Part shown: positions 24,531-33,949 of the stretch, piece by piece
Layout: each line of letters begins with the position of its first letter
How positions within the stretch are numbered: position 1 is the first letter of the stretch
Assembly: GCA_020446425.1 (NCBI GenBank)
Contig: JAGRES010000008.1
Coordinates: 217,897-281,896 of the forward strand
Length of the DNA stretch: 64,000 nucleotides
Origin: Sphingobium sp.
GTDB taxonomy: Bacteria; Pseudomonadota; Alphaproteobacteria; Sphingomonadales; Sphingomonadaceae
Direction: 5' to 3'
Made by a program: the position numbers and the translations under genes
The notes under the pieces: generated by a model
Seen by the model: only the letters and a program-made list of their open reading frames with translations
What the model was told of the DNA's origin: nothing
Databases searched by the model: none

Positions 24531-25708
24531 CAGGCTCTTACACTTTCCATCATGGGACCGATCATACGGTCTGCCGCGTCGCGCGCCGTGCGGTCGGCGT
24601 CCAGCACATCGCCGATAGTGGCGGGTCGCGGCCCGCTATAGCCGCTGAGGCATCGTTCAACAATGGCGATGATGTCGAGAAAACCGATGCGCCGGTCAAG
24701 GAACGCGGCGACCGCCTGTTCATTAGCCGCATTGAGGATTGCAGGCATCGCTCCGCCTGCTTCTCCGGCCTGCCGCGCCAGCCTGAGCGCCGGGAAACGG
24801 TCTTCGTCGGGCGTTTCAAAATCGAGACGTCCAATTGTCGCCAGATCGAGCGGCGTACACGGGCTAGCCATACGCTGCGGCCATGCGAGTGTATGGGCGA
24901 TGGGAATACGCATATCGGGCGAACCGAGCTGGGCCAATGTCGAACAATCGCGATATTCGACCATGCTGTGAATGACGGACTGCGGATGAACTAATATCTC
25001 TATGTGGTCGAGGCCGATTGGAAACAGGTGGCCCGCCTCGATCAGCTCCAGCCCCTTGTTCATCATCGTCGCGCTGTCGATGCTGATCTTCGCGCCCATT
25101 GACCAGTTGGGGTGGCGCACCGCCTCTTCGGGCGTAACCCGCGCCATCTCCTCGCGGCTTTTGGTGCGGAACGGGCCACCGCTGGCCGTCAGGATGATGC
25201 GGTTGACCTCGCTCAGGTCAGCTCCGGCAAGGCATTGGAAGATGGCGTTATGCTCGCTGTCCACAGGCAGCAGGGTCGCGCCCGAGCTACGCACGGCATC
25301 CATCATCAGGTCGCCCGCTGAAACCAGCGATTCCTTGTTGGCGAGCGCAACCGTCTTGCCACATTCGATGGCCGCGAGCGTGGGCTCCAGACCGGCACAG
25401 CCGACAATCGCCGCCATTGTCCAGTCCGCGCCCATGCGCGCAGCATCGAGCAGTGCCTGTAGCCCAGCGGCAGCCTCTACTCCTGAACCGGCCAGCGCGG
25501 CTTTCAAAGCATCATAGTGCACCTCGTCCGCCACAACGGCGAGCTGAGCGCGATGTTCGATGGCAAGCTGTGCCAATGCTTGTGGGTCGCTGTTGCCTGT
25601 AAGCGCCAGCACTTCATACTCACCGGCATTGCGCCCAATCAGGTCGAGCGTCGATGCGCCGATGGACCCGGTCGCGCCGAATATGGATATGGTGCGAGGC
25701 GCTTTCAT
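24530..25708 (-). CDS. dxr: 1-deoxy-D-xylulose 5-phosphate reductoisomerase
   Basis: This 392-aa enzyme makes 2-C-methyl-D-erythritol 4-phosphate, the committed step of the non-mevalonate isoprenoid route. It shows the NADPH motif FGATGSIGASTL, ALANKESLVSAG, the metal/substrate site PVDSEHNAIFQCL and SGGPFRT, and SIDSATMMNKGLE. Its products lead to the undecaprenyl chain made by UppS in the same cluster. It overlaps cdsA by 4 bp and rseP by 1 bp. Confidence 0.95.
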   Translation of the reverse strand: MKAPRTISIFGATGSIGASTLDLIGRNAGEYEVLALTGNSDPQALAQLAIEHRAQLAVVADEVHYDALKAALAGSGVEAAAGLQALLDAARMGADWTMAAIVGCAGLEPTLAAIECGKTVALANKESLVSAGDLMMDAVRSSGATLLPVDSEHNAIFQCLAGADLSEVNRIILTASGGPFRTKSREEMARVTPEEAVRHPNWSMGAKISIDSATMMNKGLELIEAGHLFPIGLDHIEILVHPQSVIHSMVEYRDCSTLAQLGSPDMRIPIAHTLAWPQRMASPCTPLDLATIGRLDFETPDEDRFPALRLARQAGEAGGAMPAILNAANEQAVAAFLDRRIGFLDIIAIVERCLSGYSGPRPATIGDVLDADRTARDAADRMIGPMMESVRA

Positions 25709-26430
25709 AGGGTCACTCGTGACAAGAGCCAGAAGGCTATACTCACTGGCAGCAGGCCGTCCACGCGGTCAAACAGACCGCCATGACCCGGAATGAGTTT
25801 GCCGCTGTCCTTCACACCGGCTCGCCGCTTCATCCAGCTTTCGAAAAAATCGCCAGCCTGCGCCAATATGGCCAGCAGGGCTCCCAGCCCTATAGCCGCG
25901 AGCAGGGCAAGCGGATGTTCTGTCATGATGGCTCCCGGCGATTGCGGCTTTGAGGCGAAAGCAGAAATCGCAGATGCGATAAGCAGCCAAGTCAGCACCA
26001 TGACCAGTCCGGCACCCGCCATACCGCCATAGAGGCCCGCCCAGGTCTTGGAGGGGCTGATCGACGGTGCGATTTTCTTGTTGCCGAAGCGGCGCCCAGC
26101 AAAATAGGCACCAGTATCGACAGCGATCACGGTCACTATCGCCAACAGGCGCAGCGGCCCTGGCATGGCAATAAGCGCAAAACAGGCGAAGGCGATATAG
26201 AGCGCCCCGGCTATCAACCAGAGAAATTTCGCAGGCGCGCTTTGGGCGAAACGAAGTGCGAGCTGTGACCATTCCCACAGCAGGCCGAGACCGATCAGTA
26301 CAACAAATATGATAAATGCCGTTCCGGCCATCCACAGGGCCGTTCCGGCGACCGCCAGCATGACGATGGCGGAAAGCACACGTATGCCCAGATCGGATTT
26401 CTGGGTAGCCGAGGCGGTATCAGCCATCAA
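25705..26430 (-). CDS. cdsA: Phosphatidate cytidylyltransferase
   Basis: This 241-aa multi-pass membrane enzyme makes CDP-diacylglycerol from phosphatidate and CTP. It has about six to seven hydrophobic segments, DTGAYFAGRRFG, PSKTWAGLYGG and the family signature KDSGKLIPGHGGLFDRVD with its metal-binding Asp residues. CDP-diacylglycerol is the substrate of PssA encoded at 30823-31587. It overlaps uppS and dxr by 4 bp each. Confidence 0.94.
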   Translation of the reverse strand: MMADTASATQKSDLGIRVLSAIVMLAVAGTALWMAGTAFIIFVVLIGLGLLWEWSQLALRFAQSAPAKFLWLIAGALYIAFACFALIAMPGPLRLLAIVTVIAVDTGAYFAGRRFGNKKIAPSISPSKTWAGLYGGMAGAGLVMVLTWLLIASAISAFASKPQSPGAIMTEHPLALLAAIGLGALLAILAQAGDFFESWMKRRAGVKDSGKLIPGHGGLFDRVDGLLPVSIAFWLLSRVTL

Positions 26431-27143
26431 AGCCCGCCATAGCGGCGTTCGCGCCCGGCAAAACTCTCCAGCGCAGTTGCCAGCGCCTTACCGTCAAAAT
26501 CCGGCCACAGCATGTCCGTGAAGTAAAGCTCGGCATAGGCCGCTTGCCACAGCAGAAAGTTGGACAGGCGTATCTCACCCGATGTGCGGATCAGAAGGTC
26601 AAGTGGCGGCAAATCTGCCGTATCCAGCTCGGTTTCCAGAGCCTCCAGCGTGATCTCACCTTTCTGGGCCGCCCTATTCGCCGCGCGCACCAGCTCGTCC
26701 TGAGACCCATAATTCAGCGCAATAACGAGTGTGCAGCCCGTATTATTGGCCGTCTTGGCAAGTGCGCCCTCGATCAGCTCCACCGCTTCCGGTTCAAACG
26801 CTGTATAATTGCCAATGATGCGCAGACGTACATTGTTGCTGTGAAACTCATCGAGATCGGCCTTGATGAACCGCTTCATCAGGCCGGTCAGCTCCATGAT
26901 TTCCTGTTCCGGGCGTTTCCAGTTTTCCGAGGAAAACGCATAGAGCGTCAGACATTCCAGCCCCATATCCTGAGCCGCGCGCACGGTCTTGCGTACTGCA
27001 TCGACGCCCGCCTTGTGCCCCGCAGCGCGCGGCAGCAGGCGCTTCTTCGCCCAGCGGCCATTGCCATCCATGATGATAGCGACATGACGCGCGCCACGCG
27101 CGGCGCCTGAGCCGGATTGAAGAGGCGCCGCTTTACTGGCCAA
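26427..27143 (-). CDS. uppS: Isoprenyl (undecaprenyl) diphosphate synthase
   Basis: A 238-aa cis-prenyltransferase that builds undecaprenyl diphosphate, the lipid carrier for cell-wall sugars. It shows [13 protein letters not shown] (catalytic Asp), [22 protein letters not shown], and the late [19 protein letters not shown] and ELYFTD stretches. The start is uncertain: no ATG is suitably placed. The TTG at 27143 (LASKAAPLQ) follows AAGGA and overlaps frr by 11 bp; another TTG at 27188 overlaps by 56 bp. Confidence 0.93.
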   Translation of the reverse strand: MASKAAPLQSGSGAARGARHVAIIMDGNGRWAKKRLLPRAAGHKAGVDAVRKTVRAAQDMGLECLTLYAFSSENWKRPEQEIMELTGLMKRFIKADLDEFHSNNVRLRIIGNYTAFEPEAVELIEGALAKTANNTGCTLVIALNYGSQDELVRAANRAAQKGEITLEALETELDTADLPPLDLLIRTSGEIRLSNFLLWQAAYAELYFTDMLWPDFDGKALATALESFAGRERRYGGL

Positions 27144-27690
27144 GGATTTCTTTTTCCTTCTGCGCCACTGCAGCGTCGATATCGGCAATAGTGCTGTCGG
27201 TCAGCTTCTGAACCTCGGTCTCGTGGCGTTTGCGTTCGTCCTCGCTGAGCTCGCCCTTTTTTTCGTCCGTTTTCAGGCTGTCCATGCCATCGCGGCGGAC
27301 ATTACGGGCTGCGACGCGGGCCTTTTCCGCATATTGCCCTGCCAGCTTCGCCAGTTCCTTGCGGCGTTCTTCGGTCAGGTCGGGGATCGGCAGCCGCAGC
27401 GTCTGGCCATCAGCAACCGGATTGAGACCGAGACCTGCGGAACGAATGGCTTTTTCAACCGGCGTCACATTGCTGCGGTCCCACACCTGCACGGTCAGCA
27501 TGCGCGGCTCGGGCGCGGAAACGGTCGCCACCTGGTTGAGCGGCATCTGCGCGCCGTAAACCTCGACAGTGACAGGGTCGAGCAAAGTCACATTGGCGCG
27601 CCCGGTGCGCAGGCCGGAAAGGTCACCTTTCAGCGATTCCACAGAGCCCTTCATGCGGCGCTCAAGATCGTCCTTGTCATACTGGGCCAT
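27133..27690 (-). CDS. frr: Ribosome recycling factor
   Basis: This 185-aa factor splits post-termination ribosomes with EF-G. It shows the domain I start [52 protein letters not shown] and the C-terminal helix of domain I with [10 protein letters not shown]. It follows pyrH in the rpsB-tsf-pyrH-frr order conserved in bacteria. Confidence 0.96.
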   Translation of the reverse strand: MAQYDKDDLERRMKGSVESLKGDLSGLRTGRANVTLLDPVTVEVYGAQMPLNQVATVSAPEPRMLTVQVWDRSNVTPVEKAIRSAGLGLNPVADGQTLRLPIPDLTEERRKELAKLAGQYAEKARVAARNVRRDGMDSLKTDEKKGELSEDERKRHETEVQKLTDSTIADIDAAVAQKEKEILGQ

Positions 27691-27714
27691 ATATTTCTCC
27701 TTATGCCAGATGGA

Positions 27715-28449
27715 TCATGCTGCGTCGGCCATATCTCCGCCGACAATGGTCGCCACGCCCTCTCCGCTCAGAACGCGCGTCAAATTACCCGTTTCGCGAA
27801 TGTTGAACACGACAATCGGAATATTGTTTTCCCGGCACAGCGCAACGGCGCTGGCGTCCATAACTTTAAGATTATCATTCAACACACGGTCAAAAGATAC
27901 TGATTCATAACGCTTTGCTGTCGCCACCTTCTTGGGGTCAGCATCATAAACGCCGTCAACGCTCGTGCCCTTGTACAGCGCATCACAACCCATTTCGGCA
28001 GCACGCAGGGCGGCGGCGGTATCGGTGGTGAAAAACGGGTTGCCTGTGCCGGCAGCGAAGATGACGATCCGGCCCTTCTCCATATGCCGGACGGCGCGGC
28101 GGCGAATATAGGGCTCACATACCGTTTCCATCGGGATCGCCGATTGCACGCGGGTGGCGTGCCCCATGCGTTCCAGCGCGTTTTGTACCGCCAGCGCATT
28201 CATCACAGTGGCCAGCATACCCATATAGTCGGCGCTGGTGCGGTCGAAGCCCTTGGCGGCAGCCGCCAAGCCACGGAAGATGTTGCCACCGCCGACGACC
28301 ATGCAGATCTCAAAGCCAGCAGCCTTGGCAGCCGCGACTTCACCAGCGATACGGTCGACTGTGGCGGGATCGATGCCGAACGCCCCTTCCCCCATCAGCA
28401 CCTCGCCCGAGAGTTTCAGGAGAATGCGTTTGGCGGGAGGGTGTGTCAT
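27715..28449 (-). CDS. pyrH: Uridylate kinase
   Basis: This 244-aa hexameric UMP kinase of the amino-acid-kinase fold makes UDP from UMP. It shows [30 protein letters not shown], the UMP-binding [16 protein letters not shown] and [18 protein letters not shown] at 28449 ([12 protein letters not shown]) gives the normal start; a longer reading to 28539 is not family-like. It is 24 bp ahead of frr. Confidence 0.95.
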   Translation of the reverse strand: MTHPPAKRILLKLSGEVLMGEGAFGIDPATVDRIAGEVAAAKAAGFEICMVVGGGNIFRGLAAAAKGFDRTSADYMGMLATVMNALAVQNALERMGHATRVQSAIPMETVCEPYIRRRAVRHMEKGRIVIFAAGTGNPFFTTDTAAALRAAEMGCDALYKGTSVDGVYDADPKKVATAKRYESVSFDRVLNDNLKVMDASAVALCRENNIPIVVFNIRETGNLTRVLSGEGVATIVGGDMADAA

Positions 28450-28554
28450 AGGGCGTGAATCCGCTTCAATCATGGAAATGGCGCGCACCTTAATCAGCAC
28501 GCGCCACCCTGCCAAGCGCCGTGCGACGCCTGACGTCAATTTATTTTACGGCGA

Positions 28555-29481
28555 TCAGGCGCCTGCGGCAGCGGCAACTTCGGCCGCGAAGTCCGTTTCT
28601 TCCTTCTCGATGCCTTCACCGAGCTGGAAGCGGACATAATTCTTCAGCGTGATGGACGCACCGGCTTCCTTCGCCGCCTTGGCAACGACATCCGCGATCG
28701 GGGTCTTGTTGTCGATCACGAAAGGCTGGCTGAGCAGCGCGTTTTCCTTCGCGAACTTGGCGACCGCGCCATCGACCATCTTGGCGACGATTTCGGCAGG
28801 CTTGCCGCTTTCAGCAGCCTTTTCGGCGGCAACAGCGCGTTCACGCTCCAGCAGCGCCGGGTCGATATCGTCAGCCGACAGCGCCAGCGGGAAGGCAGCA
28901 GCGATGTGCATGGCGATCTGCTTGCCCAGCGGCTGCATCACATCGGCAGGGGCATCGCCCTCCAGCGCGACAAGAACGCCGATCTTGCCGAGGCCGGGGG
29001 CCTGCGCATTATGCATATAATCGACAACCACACCTTTCTCGACCGACACATGGCCAACACGGCGCAGGCTCTGGTTCTCGCCGATGGTGGCGATGTTGCT
29101 GACCAGCTTCTCAGCGACCGTGCCGCCGCTCGGGAAAGCAGCGTTCGACAGCGCTTCAGCGTCCGCCGCATCGGTTTCCAGCGCAACAGCGGTGACGCTG
29201 CGCACGAAATCCTGGAACTGTTCGTTCTTGGCGACGAAATCGGTTTCGCTGTTGACTTCGACCGCAACGCCCTTGGTGCCGGAAACGGCGGTTCCGACCA
29301 GACCTTCGGCGGCAGTGCGGCTCGACTTCTTCTGCGCGGCGGCAAGGCCCTTGGCGCGCAGCCAGTCGACAGCGGCTTCGATGTCGCCATTGGATTCGGC
29401 CAGCGCCTTCTTGCAGTCCATCATGCCTGCGCCGGAGCGCTCACGCAGCTCTTTCACAGCTGCCGCAGTAATCTCTGCCAT
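28555..29481 (-). CDS. tsf: Elongation factor Ts
   Basis: This 308-aa guanine nucleotide exchange factor recycles EF-Tu. The N-terminal UBA-like domain is [24 protein letters not shown] in two adjacent parts, followed by [12 protein letters not shown], which contains the conserved TDFV contact with EF-Tu. ATG at 29481 (MAEITAAAV) fits the family; an ATG two codons earlier is also possible. It follows rpsB after about 100 bp. Confidence 0.95.
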   Translation of the reverse strand: MAEITAAAVKELRERSGAGMMDCKKALAESNGDIEAAVDWLRAKGLAAAQKKSSRTAAEGLVGTAVSGTKGVAVEVNSETDFVAKNEQFQDFVRSVTAVALETDAADAEALSNAAFPSGGTVAEKLVSNIATIGENQSLRRVGHVSVEKGVVVDYMHNAQAPGLGKIGVLVALEGDAPADVMQPLGKQIAMHIAAAFPLALSADDIDPALLERERAVAAEKAAESGKPAEIVAKMVDGAVAKFAKENALLSQPFVIDNKTPIADVVAKAAKEAGASITLKNYVRFQLGEGIEKEETDFAAEVAAAAGA

Positions 29482-29580
29482 GATCATTTCCTTTGAAAGT
29501 GAGTGTTTATGAAAACAGGCGGGCGCTCAGCGGTTTCCCCGTAAGCGCCCTGCCCTGAAAATATTGCAGTCTTGCGAAAC

Positions 29581-30342
29581 TCAGGCTTCGGCGGCGACGG
29601 CTTCCTCGGCGGGCGGCTCATCCATCGCACCGACATCGACACCGGCAGCAGCCTGTGCATCGTTGCCGCCACGGGTCGCGGCCTGGGCGATGGCGTCGCA
29701 ATACAGGCGGATCGCGCGGCTAGCGTCGTCATTGGCCGGAACCGGGAACGCGATGCCGCTCGGGTCAACGTTCGAATCGAGGATCGCAACGACCGGAATA
29801 CCCAGAACATTGGCTTCCTTGATCGCCAGCTCTTCCTTGTTCGCGTCGATCACGAACATCACGTCGGGAATGCCGCCCATGTCGCGGATGCCGCCAAGGC
29901 TGAGCTCCAGTTTGTCGCGCTCACGCGTCATCTGCAGCACTTCCTTCTTGGTGAGGCCGTGCGTGTCACCCGACAGGCGCTCTTCCAGAGTCTTGAGGCG
30001 CTTAATCGACTGCGAAATGGTCTTCCAGTTGGTGAGCATGCCGCCCAGCCAGCGGTGGTTGACGAAATGCTGGCCCGAACGGCGCGCCGCATCAGCAATC
30101 GGTTCCTGCGCCTGGCGCTTGGTACCGACGAACAGCACTTTGCCGCCGGCGGCGACGGTGGCCGAGACGAATTCCAGAGCACGCGCGAACAGCGGCACGG
30201 ACTGGCTGAGGTCAAGGATGTGAACGCCGTTCCGCTGCCCGAAGATATAGGGCTTCATGCGGGGGTTCCAGCGGTGGGTCTGGTGGCCGAAATGCGCGCC
30301 GGCCTCAATCAATTGCTGCATGGTGACGACAGGTGCCGCCAT
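29581..30342 (-). CDS. rpsB: 30S ribosomal protein uS2
   Basis: This 253-aa uS2 of the small ribosomal subunit shows [45 protein letters not shown] and [13 protein letters not shown] strong GGAAGGAGAAAG ribosome binding site precedes the ATG. The C-terminal tail is Ala/Glu-rich. It heads the translation and envelope gene cluster on the minus strand. Confidence 0.96.
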   Translation of the reverse strand: MAAPVVTMQQLIEAGAHFGHQTHRWNPRMKPYIFGQRNGVHILDLSQSVPLFARALEFVSATVAAGGKVLFVGTKRQAQEPIADAARRSGQHFVNHRWLGGMLTNWKTISQSIKRLKTLEERLSGDTHGLTKKEVLQMTRERDKLELSLGGIRDMGGIPDVMFVIDANKEELAIKEANVLGIPVVAILDSNVDPSGIAFPVPANDDASRAIRLYCDAIAQAATRGGNDAQAAAGVDVGAMDEPPAEEAVAAEA

Positions 30343-30478
30343 AGTCTTTCTCCTTCCGGTTACACCTCTGGGATTCAGTAACCGAACCTATGGTCCAGCA
30401 CCGGTATGTGCGAATCCCATGTGGAATGGTGCGGCGCTTAGCGGCGAAACCCGCGCAAGGCAAGCCCAAACATGCCTG

Positions 30479-30484
30479 TTGACA
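30479..30484 (+). promoter_or_regulatory. Consensus -35 hexamer of the small membrane protein gene
   Basis: TTGACA is an exact sigma-70 -35 hexamer. The -10 region at the usual 17-base spacing would fall at about 30502-30507, within the LexA-type box. The -10 itself is a weak match. Confidence 0.55.
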
Positions 30485-30498
30485 TGCGGATAAAATTA

Positions 30499-30513
30499 GA
30501 ACAAATAGAGAAC
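30499..30513 (+). promoter_or_regulatory. LexA-type SOS box upstream of a small membrane protein
   Basis: GAACAAATAGAGAAC is a perfect GAAC-N7-GAAC repeat and differs by one base from the box at radA (1149-1163). It follows a TTGACA -35 by 14 bases and so would overlap the -10 region, the arrangement expected for repression by LexA. The controlled gene should be the ORF at 30585. The minus-strand rpsB start is 157 bp away with the box far upstream. Confidence 0.75.
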
Positions 30514-30584
30514 ATGGAAACAAAACAGCGGTAGGTCGTTATCGGGATATTAGGCCCGCCGCCTGGAATTTGGAAGGAAAAACG

Positions 30585-30812
30585 ATGGTTGCGATACTGA
30601 CTGCAGCGCTGTTTTCTGTGGCACTAGTCGTGGCGATATTGTCGATAGCCTGGATGCTGTACAGCGACGGCCACAAAATGATCGCAGCCCTGCGATTGGA
30701 ACATCGGATAGCGGCACCTTCCCCTGCCCCGCATAAAGCCTTTCGCCGCACGCCTTATACTCACGGAGCTGTATCGCGTCCTCGCCCAGCCCAAGCGTTG
30801 CGCGCGGCCTGA
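30585..30812 (+). CDS. Small single-helix membrane protein, probably LexA-regulated
   Basis: A 75-aa protein beginning MVAILTAALFSVALVVAILS. It has one membrane helix at about residues 3-25, then a polar tail rich in Arg, His, Pro and Ala without cysteines. The basic tail suggests an N-out, C-in orientation. AAGGAA at 30574-30579 fixes the ATG at 30585. A consensus -35 and a LexA-type box lie 72-106 bp upstream. I do not recognise a family. Small LexA-controlled inner-membrane proteins that stop division are known in Caulobacter (SidA, DidA), so a DNA-damage division inhibitor is one reasonable hypothesis. Confidence 0.65.
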   Translation: MVAILTAALFSVALVVAILSIAWMLYSDGHKMIAALRLEHRIAAPSPAPHKAFRRTPYTHGAVSRPRPAQALRAA

Positions 30813-30822
30813 CCTTACAGTG

Positions 30823-31587
30823 TCAGGCAGCGGCAATGCGTGCCTTACGATAGCTCATCATGCCGAAAGGTATCAGGACCACATAGAATGCCGATATCGC
30901 CAATAGAGTGAGCCAGGGAATGGTGAGCAACATGGCGGCAAGCAGACCCGCCACCGCAATAGCCTCCAGCCTGACCGAGCGGCGAATACGCAAGGCCCGC
31001 CAGCTATAGGTGGCAATATTGGAAATCATCAGGAACGCGACGAAAGCTGTCCAGGGCGCCACCACATACCATTCGCGGAATATCGGCTGATCGGTGACGA
31101 ACCAGCAATAGAGCGGCACGAAGGCCAGCCCCGCTCCCGTGGGCGCCGGAACGCCGGTCAGGAAACCTGCAGATTTGTGCGGCTGGTCATCGGTGTCGAT
31201 CTGGGCGTTGAACCGCGCGAGCCGCAATGCGCACATCAGCGCATGAGCCAGTGCAATCACCCATCCGAATTTAGGCATATATTGCAGCGACCAGAGGTAG
31301 AGGATCAGCGCCGGAGCCACACCAAAGGCGATATTGTCCGACAGCGAGTCCAGTTCCGCCCCGAAGCGGCTTTCCCCTTTCAGCATGCGGGCGATACGGC
31401 CATCCAGCCCATCGAGCACCCCGGCCAGAATGACGCACCCGACCGCCATTTCCCATACGCCTGTCAGAGCGTAGCGCACACCGGTCAGGCCAAAGCACAA
31501 AGCCATGGCCGTCACGGCATTGGGTGCAATCTGCCGTATTGAAATTCCCCTGCGCAGCCTGCGCGGTATCGTGCGGCGGCGTCTCAC
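30823..31587 (-). CDS. pssA: CDP-diacylglycerol--serine O-phosphatidyltransferase
   Basis: This 254-aa membrane enzyme makes phosphatidylserine from CDP-diacylglycerol and serine. The CDP-alcohol phosphatidyltransferase motif D-G-x2-D-G-R-x-A-R-x8-G-x3-D-x3-D is complete in [10 protein letters not shown] through [10 protein letters not shown]. About seven hydrophobic segments follow. It starts inside the psd stop (ATGA), so both enzymes of phosphatidylethanolamine synthesis are coupled. Confidence 0.95.
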   Translation of the reverse strand: MRRRRTIPRRLRRGISIRQIAPNAVTAMALCFGLTGVRYALTGVWEMAVGCVILAGVLDGLDGRIARMLKGESRFGAELDSLSDNIAFGVAPALILYLWSLQYMPKFGWVIALAHALMCALRLARFNAQIDTDDQPHKSAGFLTGVPAPTGAGLAFVPLYCWFVTDQPIFREWYVVAPWTAFVAFLMISNIATYSWRALRIRRSVRLEAIAVAGLLAAMLLTIPWLTLLAISAFYVVLIPFGMMSYRKARIAAA

Positions 31588-32360
31588 TGAAAGATTCCAG
31601 TGACGGTCCCGGTTTCGCCAAGACGCGCAATCACCGTTTCCCCCGCTATCGTCCGCTGCCCCAACGCAACCCGCGGCATCGTTCCTGCGGGCAGATATAT
31701 GTCCACACGGCTGCCAAAGCGGATCAGGCCGATGCGCTGCCCCGCCGCAACGACATCACCGGGTTTGACGAACGGTACAATACGCCGCGCCACCAGCCCC
31801 GCTATCTGCGTGAAACCGATACGCAGACCGTCGTTGCGCTCCACGACAATATGCTGCCGCTCATTATCTTCGCTCGCCTTGTCGAGATCGGCGTTGATGA
31901 ACTTCCCCGATATATAAACGACAGATTTGACGGTTCCGGCAATCGGCGTGCGATTGATGTGGACATCGAACACGCTCATGAAGATCGACACGCGCATCAT
32001 GGGTGCATCGCCGATGCCGTCTGCCGCCCCCGCAATCTCGCGTGGCGGCTGGACTTCCTGTATCAGGGTGATCAGGCCATCGGCGGGTGCGACGAGAAGG
32101 TTGGGATCATTGGGCGTAACGCGCACCGGGTCGCGAAAAAAGGCGAACACCCACAGCGTTACACCGACCAGAAGCCACCCCAATATTCCCCAGCCAAGGA
32201 AAAACACCAGCAAAGTGATAGCGGCGGCTATGGCGCCAAATTTCCGCCCCTCGGGATGAATGTCAGGAAACCTCCATTTCACGCCGGATTGCGGAGTGGT
32301 GGCTGCAGGCTGCGAACTATCGGTTTGAGCGGTGTGAGGCGTATTAGGGTCAGGTTCCAT
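31584..32360 (-). CDS. psd: Phosphatidylserine decarboxylase proenzyme
   Basis: This 258-aa decarboxylase turns phosphatidylserine into phosphatidylethanolamine. It is the short (archaeal/Psd-A-like) form with two N-terminal hydrophobic segments (about 44-75). [13 protein letters not shown] holds the conserved Asp-His. Self-cleavage to form the pyruvoyl group is expected between Gly and Ser in [11 protein letters not shown] near the C-terminus. It is the upstream gene of the psd-pssA pair and divergent from icd. Confidence 0.94.
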   Translation of the reverse strand: MEPDPNTPHTAQTDSSQPAATTPQSGVKWRFPDIHPEGRKFGAIAAAITLLVFFLGWGILGWLLVGVTLWVFAFFRDPVRVTPNDPNLLVAPADGLITLIQEVQPPREIAGAADGIGDAPMMRVSIFMSVFDVHINRTPIAGTVKSVVYISGKFINADLDKASEDNERQHIVVERNDGLRIGFTQIAGLVARRIVPFVKPGDVVAAGQRIGLIRFGSRVDIYLPAGTMPRVALGQRTIAGETVIARLGETGTVTGIFQ

Positions 32361-32584
32361 AGATCGTGTTTAGTGACGGATTACTGCAAAGACAACGCCT
32401 TGCGCCATCGGCTCAATGCAAAAAGTTCCGGTACGGGGATCGCCTCATAATTGATAACAGCTGTCATTCTCATCAAAATCTCACAAACCTGCCAGAAATG
32501 CCCCGGATGCAGTTGATAAATTGGCTCGCTTTACGTACAGGCCTTGGCAACCTCATCCCCAGATATGAAAGAGACACCCCTTCC

Positions 32585-33805
32585 ATGACGAAGATCAAGG
32601 TCAAAAACCCGGTTATCGAAATCGACGGCGACGAAATGACCCGGATCATATGGGAATGGATCCGTGAACGTCTGATCAAGCCTTATCTCGATATCGACCT
32701 GCATTATTATGACCTGAGCGTCGAAGAGCGCGACCGCACCGATGACAAGATCACCGTCGATTCCGCCAATGCCATCAAGAAATACGGCGTCGGCGTGAAA
32801 TGCGCGACCATCACACCGGACGAGGCGCGCGTCGAGGAGTTCAACCTCAAGAAGATGTGGAAGTCCCCTAACGGCACCATTCGTAATATCCTGGGCGGCG
32901 TTGTTTTCCGTGAACCCATCGTCATCAAAAATGTTCCTCGCCTGATTCCGGGCTGGACCGATCCCATTGTCGTAGGCCGTCACGCCTTCGGTGACCAGTA
33001 TCGCGCAACCGACTTCCTTGTTCCCGGCCCCGGCAAACTGCGTATGGTATTCGAGGGTGAAGACGGCACCGTCATTGATGAGGAAGTGTTCCAGTTCCCC
33101 GGCTCCGGCGTTGCTATGGGCATGTACAATCTGGACGAATCAATCCGCGATTTCGCCCGCGCTTCGATGAACTATGGCCTGGGCCGCGGATGGCCGGTCT
33201 ATCTTTCGACCAAGAACACGATCCTCAAAGCCTATGACGGCCGCTTCAAGGATCTGTTTGCGGAGGTCTACGAGGCCGAGTTCGAGACCAAGTTCAAGGA
33301 CGCCGGCATCGTCTACGAACATCGCCTGATCGACGATATGGTTGCATCGGCTCTCAAATGGAGCGGCAAGTTCGTTTGGGCCTGTAAAAACTATGACGGC
33401 GACGTTCAGTCGGACCAGGTCGCACAGGGCTTTGGTTCACTGGGCCTGATGACGTCCGTGCTGATGACCCCCGATGGCAAAACGGTCGAGGCCGAAGCCG
33501 CCCACGGCACCGTGACCCGCCACTACCGCCAGCATCAGCAGGGCAAGGCGACGTCCACCAACCCGATCGCGTCGATCTTCGCATGGACGCAAGGTTTGGT
33601 TTATCGCGGTCGCTTCGACGAAACACCCGATGTCACACGTTTTGCAGAAACGCTCGAAAAGGTCTGCATCAAGACGGTCGAGAGCGGCGCGATGACCAAG
33701 GATCTCGCGCTTCTTATCGGCCCGGACCAGAACTGGATGACGACCGAGCAGTTCTTCGAAGCTATTCGCGTCAATCTGGAAACCGCCATGAACGACTGGA
33801 AATAA
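32585..33805 (+). CDS. icd: NADP-dependent isocitrate dehydrogenase
   Basis: This 406-aa TCA-cycle enzyme oxidises isocitrate to 2-oxoglutarate. It is of the eukaryote-like homodimeric type: [19 protein letters not shown] at the start, [12 protein letters not shown] at the substrate site, [12 protein letters not shown] with the metal-binding Asp and [14 protein letters not shown] binding NADP. ATG at 32585 (MTKIKVKNP) is standard; the longer in-frame reading is not homologous. A strong terminator follows. The 224 bp to psd must hold its promoter, but I cannot assign one. Confidence 0.95.
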   Translation: MTKIKVKNPVIEIDGDEMTRIIWEWIRERLIKPYLDIDLHYYDLSVEERDRTDDKITVDSANAIKKYGVGVKCATITPDEARVEEFNLKKMWKSPNGTIRNILGGVVFREPIVIKNVPRLIPGWTDPIVVGRHAFGDQYRATDFLVPGPGKLRMVFEGEDGTVIDEEVFQFPGSGVAMGMYNLDESIRDFARASMNYGLGRGWPVYLSTKNTILKAYDGRFKDLFAEVYEAEFETKFKDAGIVYEHRLIDDMVASALKWSGKFVWACKNYDGDVQSDQVAQGFGSLGLMTSVLMTPDGKTVEAEAAHGTVTRHYRQHQQGKATSTNPIASIFAWTQGLVYRGRFDETPDVTRFAETLEKVCIKTVESGAMTKDLALLIGPDQNWMTTEQFFEAIRVNLETAMNDWK

Positions 33806-33829
33806 GGCTGTCCGTTTCCGTCAAAGAGA

Positions 33830-33856
33830 GGGCGCCGGGATGGCGCCCTTTTTTTT
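33830..33856 (+). terminator. Rho-independent terminator of icd
   Basis: GGGCGCC (33830-33836) pairs perfectly with GGCGCCC (33842-33848) around a five-base loop and is followed by eight T residues. It lies 25 bp after the icd stop. Confidence 0.93.
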
Positions 33857-33949
33857 ATGCGCTGAACGGAGGGCAATATTTTTACCGTGAAGCAGCATTT
33901 CATGACTTTAGACCGATGACATGCCGCAATTGTCCTGCTTTAATAAGGC

